This document shows, in pieces, positions 62,470-64,000 of a stretch of 64,000 nt of DNA. Location: assembly GCA_964580675.1 (NCBI GenBank), contig CAZOLI010000004.1, positions 1-64,000 on the forward strand. The letters are read 5' to 3'. This DNA is from CAZOLI01 sp964580675 (lineage in GTDB: Bacteria; Planctomycetota; MHYJ01; CAYXQY01). The translations under genes and the position numbers were made by a program. The notes beneath the pieces are model-generated. The model was not told the origin of the DNA and did not search any database. It worked only from the letters and a program-made list of their open reading frames with translations. Each line of letters begins with the position of its first letter. Position 1 is the stretch's first letter.

Positions 62470-64000
62470 TTATTCCGTTTCGAACTCGGCGTCGATGACG
62501 TCATCGTCGTCGTCATCATCCTCGCCGGTTTCCGAACCACCGGGTTGCTGAGCCTGTGGCCCGGCACCGCCGGCGGGTCCACCGGGTCCACCGGGTCCGG
62601 CCGCTCCTGCGCCGGCCTGACCCTGCTGTTGCTGTACGGTTTCGTACATTTCTTCGGACACCTTGTGGCTTTTCCGCTGCGCTTCCTCAATGGCCTCTTT
62701 GATTTCGTCGGGATCATCGGACTCCATCTTTTCACGCAGCATTTCGATGGTGTCCTCGAGTTCCTCTTCGGTTTCTTCGTCGAGGTCGTGTTCTTCGATG
62801 AGGTCCTCGAGCTGGTACGAAAGCTGATCGGCCTGGTTTCGGGCTTCGACGCGTTCCCGCTTCTTCTGGTCCTCCTCTTCGAACTCTTCGGCTTCCTCCA
62901 CCATCTGTTCGACGTCTTCTTCGCTGAGACCGGACGAAGATTTCACCTCAATGGATTCTTCCTTTCCGGTACCCAGGTCTTTCGCGGACACGTTCAGGAT
63001 GCCGTCCGCGTCGATGTCGAAGGTCACCTCAATCTGAGGTTGACCCCTCGGGGCCGGCGGAATACCGGTTAACCGAAAGCGATCAAGGGTACGGTTGTCT
63101 TTTGCCATCTCCCGTTCACCCTGAACCACGTGCACTTCCACCTCGGTCTGATTGTCTTCGGCGGTTGAAAAGATTTCGGATTCACTGGTCGGGATGGTGG
63201 TGTTTCGCGGAATTAGTTTCGTGGCTACGCCACCAAGTGTTTCGATACCGAGGGAAAGAGGCGTAACGTCCAACAGAAGCACGTCTTCTTCCTCTCCGGA
63301 CATGACACCGCCCTGCACAGCGGCGCCGACGGCGACGACTTCGTCCGGGTTCACGCTCTTGTTGGCCTCGGTTCCAAAGAATTCCTCGACCGTCTCCTGT
63401 ACGTGCGGAACGCGGGTGGAGCCGCCCACAAGTATAACTTCATCCACGTCGTCCTGTTCCCAGTCCGCGTCTTTAAGAACCTGCTTGCAGGGGCCGAGTG
63501 TGTCTTCAACAAGGTCTTCAATCAGGTTTTCGAACGTGGCCCGATTCACTTTTTGCTGCAGGTGTTTGGCGCCTCCCTGATCCGCCGTGATGAACGGAAG
63601 GTTTATTTCCGTTTGGACAGAGGCGCTGAGTTCGCACTTGGCCTTTTCACACGCTTCCTTGAGCCGCTGCAGAGCCATTTTGTCGTCCCGGACGTCAATG
63701 CCTGTTTCTTTCTTGAATTCGTCCGCGACATGGTTGATGAGGCGTTCGTCAAAATCATCTCCGCCGAGATGGGTGTTTCCGGCGGTGGCAACCACCTCAA
63801 CGACATTGTCTCCCACCTCAAGAAGACTGATGTCAAACGTACCGCCCCCGAGATCGTAAACCGCAATCTTCTCGTTTTCCTTCTTGTCCAGTCCATAAGC
63901 AAGGGCGGCGGCCGTGGGTTCGTTGATGATTCGTTCCACTTCCAGCCCGGCAATTTTTCCGGCTTCTTTGGTGGCCTGACGCTGGGAGTCGTTGAAGTAG
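62470..64000 (-). CDS. dnaK: Chaperone DnaK (Hsp70), C-terminal part, truncated by window edge
   Basis: The reading frame continues through the right border (first visible residues YFNDSQRQATKEAG), so the N-terminal ~150 residues lie outside. Visible are INEPTAAALAYGLDK, VYDLGGGTFDISLLE, VILVGGSTRVPHVQ, the linker VLLLDVTPLSLGIET, the substrate domain (TTIPTSESEIFSTAEDNQTE) and the helical lid with a Gly/Pro/Gln-rich tail ending in an acidic DDDDDDDVIDAEFETE. This ATP-driven chaperone works with DnaJ and GrpE, which are not visible here. Confidence 0.97.
   Translation of the reverse strand, partial: YFNDSQRQATKEAGKIAGLEVERIINEPTAAALAYGLDKKENEKIAVYDLGGGTFDISLLEVGDNVVEVVATAGNTHLGGDDFDERLINHVADEFKKETGIDVRDDKMALQRLKEACEKAKCELSASVQTEINLPFITADQGGAKHLQQKVNRATFENLIEDLVEDTLGPCKQVLKDADWEQDDVDEVILVGGSTRVPHVQETVEEFFGTEANKSVNPDEVVAVGAAVQGGVMSGEEEDVLLLDVTPLSLGIETLGGVATKLIPRNTTIPTSESEIFSTAEDNQTEVEVHVVQGEREMAKDNRTLDRFRLTGIPPAPRGQPQIEVTFDIDADGILNVSAKDLGTGKEESIEVKSSSGLSEEDVEQMVEEAEEFEEEDQKKRERVEARNQADQLSYQLEDLIEEHDLDEETEEELEDTIEMLREKMESDDPDEIKEAIEEAQRKSHKVSEEMYETVQQQQGQAGAGAAGPGGPGGPAGGAGPQAQQPGGSETGEDDDDDDDVIDAEFETE

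Noticed and set aside
62374..63072. 232-codon open frame on the plus strand, hydrophobic
   Set aside because: Antisense to the acidic dnaK C-terminus, which explains its apparent membrane-like composition.
1..64000. CRISPR arrays, insertion sequences, prophage or defence islands
   Set aside because: No regularly spaced repeats, transposase, integrase or known defence genes were seen; the window looks like core chromosome.

Overview
The window carries an ordinary bacterial chromosome segment of moderate GC content, with about 50 protein genes, two tRNAs and no rRNA, CRISPR array, insertion sequence or prophage. The best guess for the host is a diderm bacterium of the Planctomycetota or a neighbouring phylum; this is inference from gene style, not from a marker gene. 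Pointers are many secreted HEAT, TPR and VWA proteins sharing a W-x-x-W-W/Y signature, a short CxC...CxxC zinc-ribbon protein of planctomycete style, acidic proteins, many lipoproteins, TonB/ExbB machinery (so an outer membrane), type IV pilus ATPases, an FHA-GAF sigma-54 activator and bacillithiol genes.

Layout. 0.1-5.6 kb: tRNA-Val, ruvC, purC, a lipoprotein, ETF-ubiquinone oxidoreductase and a sulfotransferase. 5.8-15.7 kb: an MsbA-like ABC exporter, a large secreted HEAT protein, tRNA-Gly, a PgpH-type c-di-AMP phosphodiesterase fused to YbeY, and uvrA. 15.7-16.6 kb: a gene-free, structured block bounded by two minus-strand terminators, a good place for an unannotated RNA. 16.6-23.6 kb: a hydrolase-PDZ protein, a zinc-ribbon/YbjN-like protein, dodecin, and a minus-strand cluster of a PfkB kinase, an FBPase homologue that has lost nearly all its metal ligands, and PEP synthase. 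23.8-27.9 kb: two tandem paralogous secreted HEAT-VWA proteins.

28.0-35.5 kb is the most coherent system. A DUF3450 protein, a TtpC-like TolQ/ExbB fusion, ExbB, ExbD, TonB and a TPR protein follow the gene order of the Vibrio TonB2 system. Just upstream lies a small beta-barrel candidate with a TonB-box-like segment. Both transcription units start at a sigma-70-like promoter with a Fur-like inverted repeat over the predicted start, so I propose an iron-regulated, TonB-energised import module.

35.5-48.2 kb: a FolM/PTR1-like reductase, a COG4324 peptidase, bshA, bshB1, purH, two paralogous stand-alone cyclic-nucleotide-binding proteins around an M19 dipeptidase and a STAS-HATPase protein, fabG, a CYTH protein and a membrane protein with an internal duplication. 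48.5-64 kb: a secreted cyclophilin, a TolC-like lipoprotein, a HEAT-TM-coiled-coil-TPR protein, a sigma-54 activator, a metallophosphatase, pilT and pilB, two paralogous lipoproteins, a 2-hydroxyacid dehydrogenase, and the 3' part of dnaK running off the right edge.
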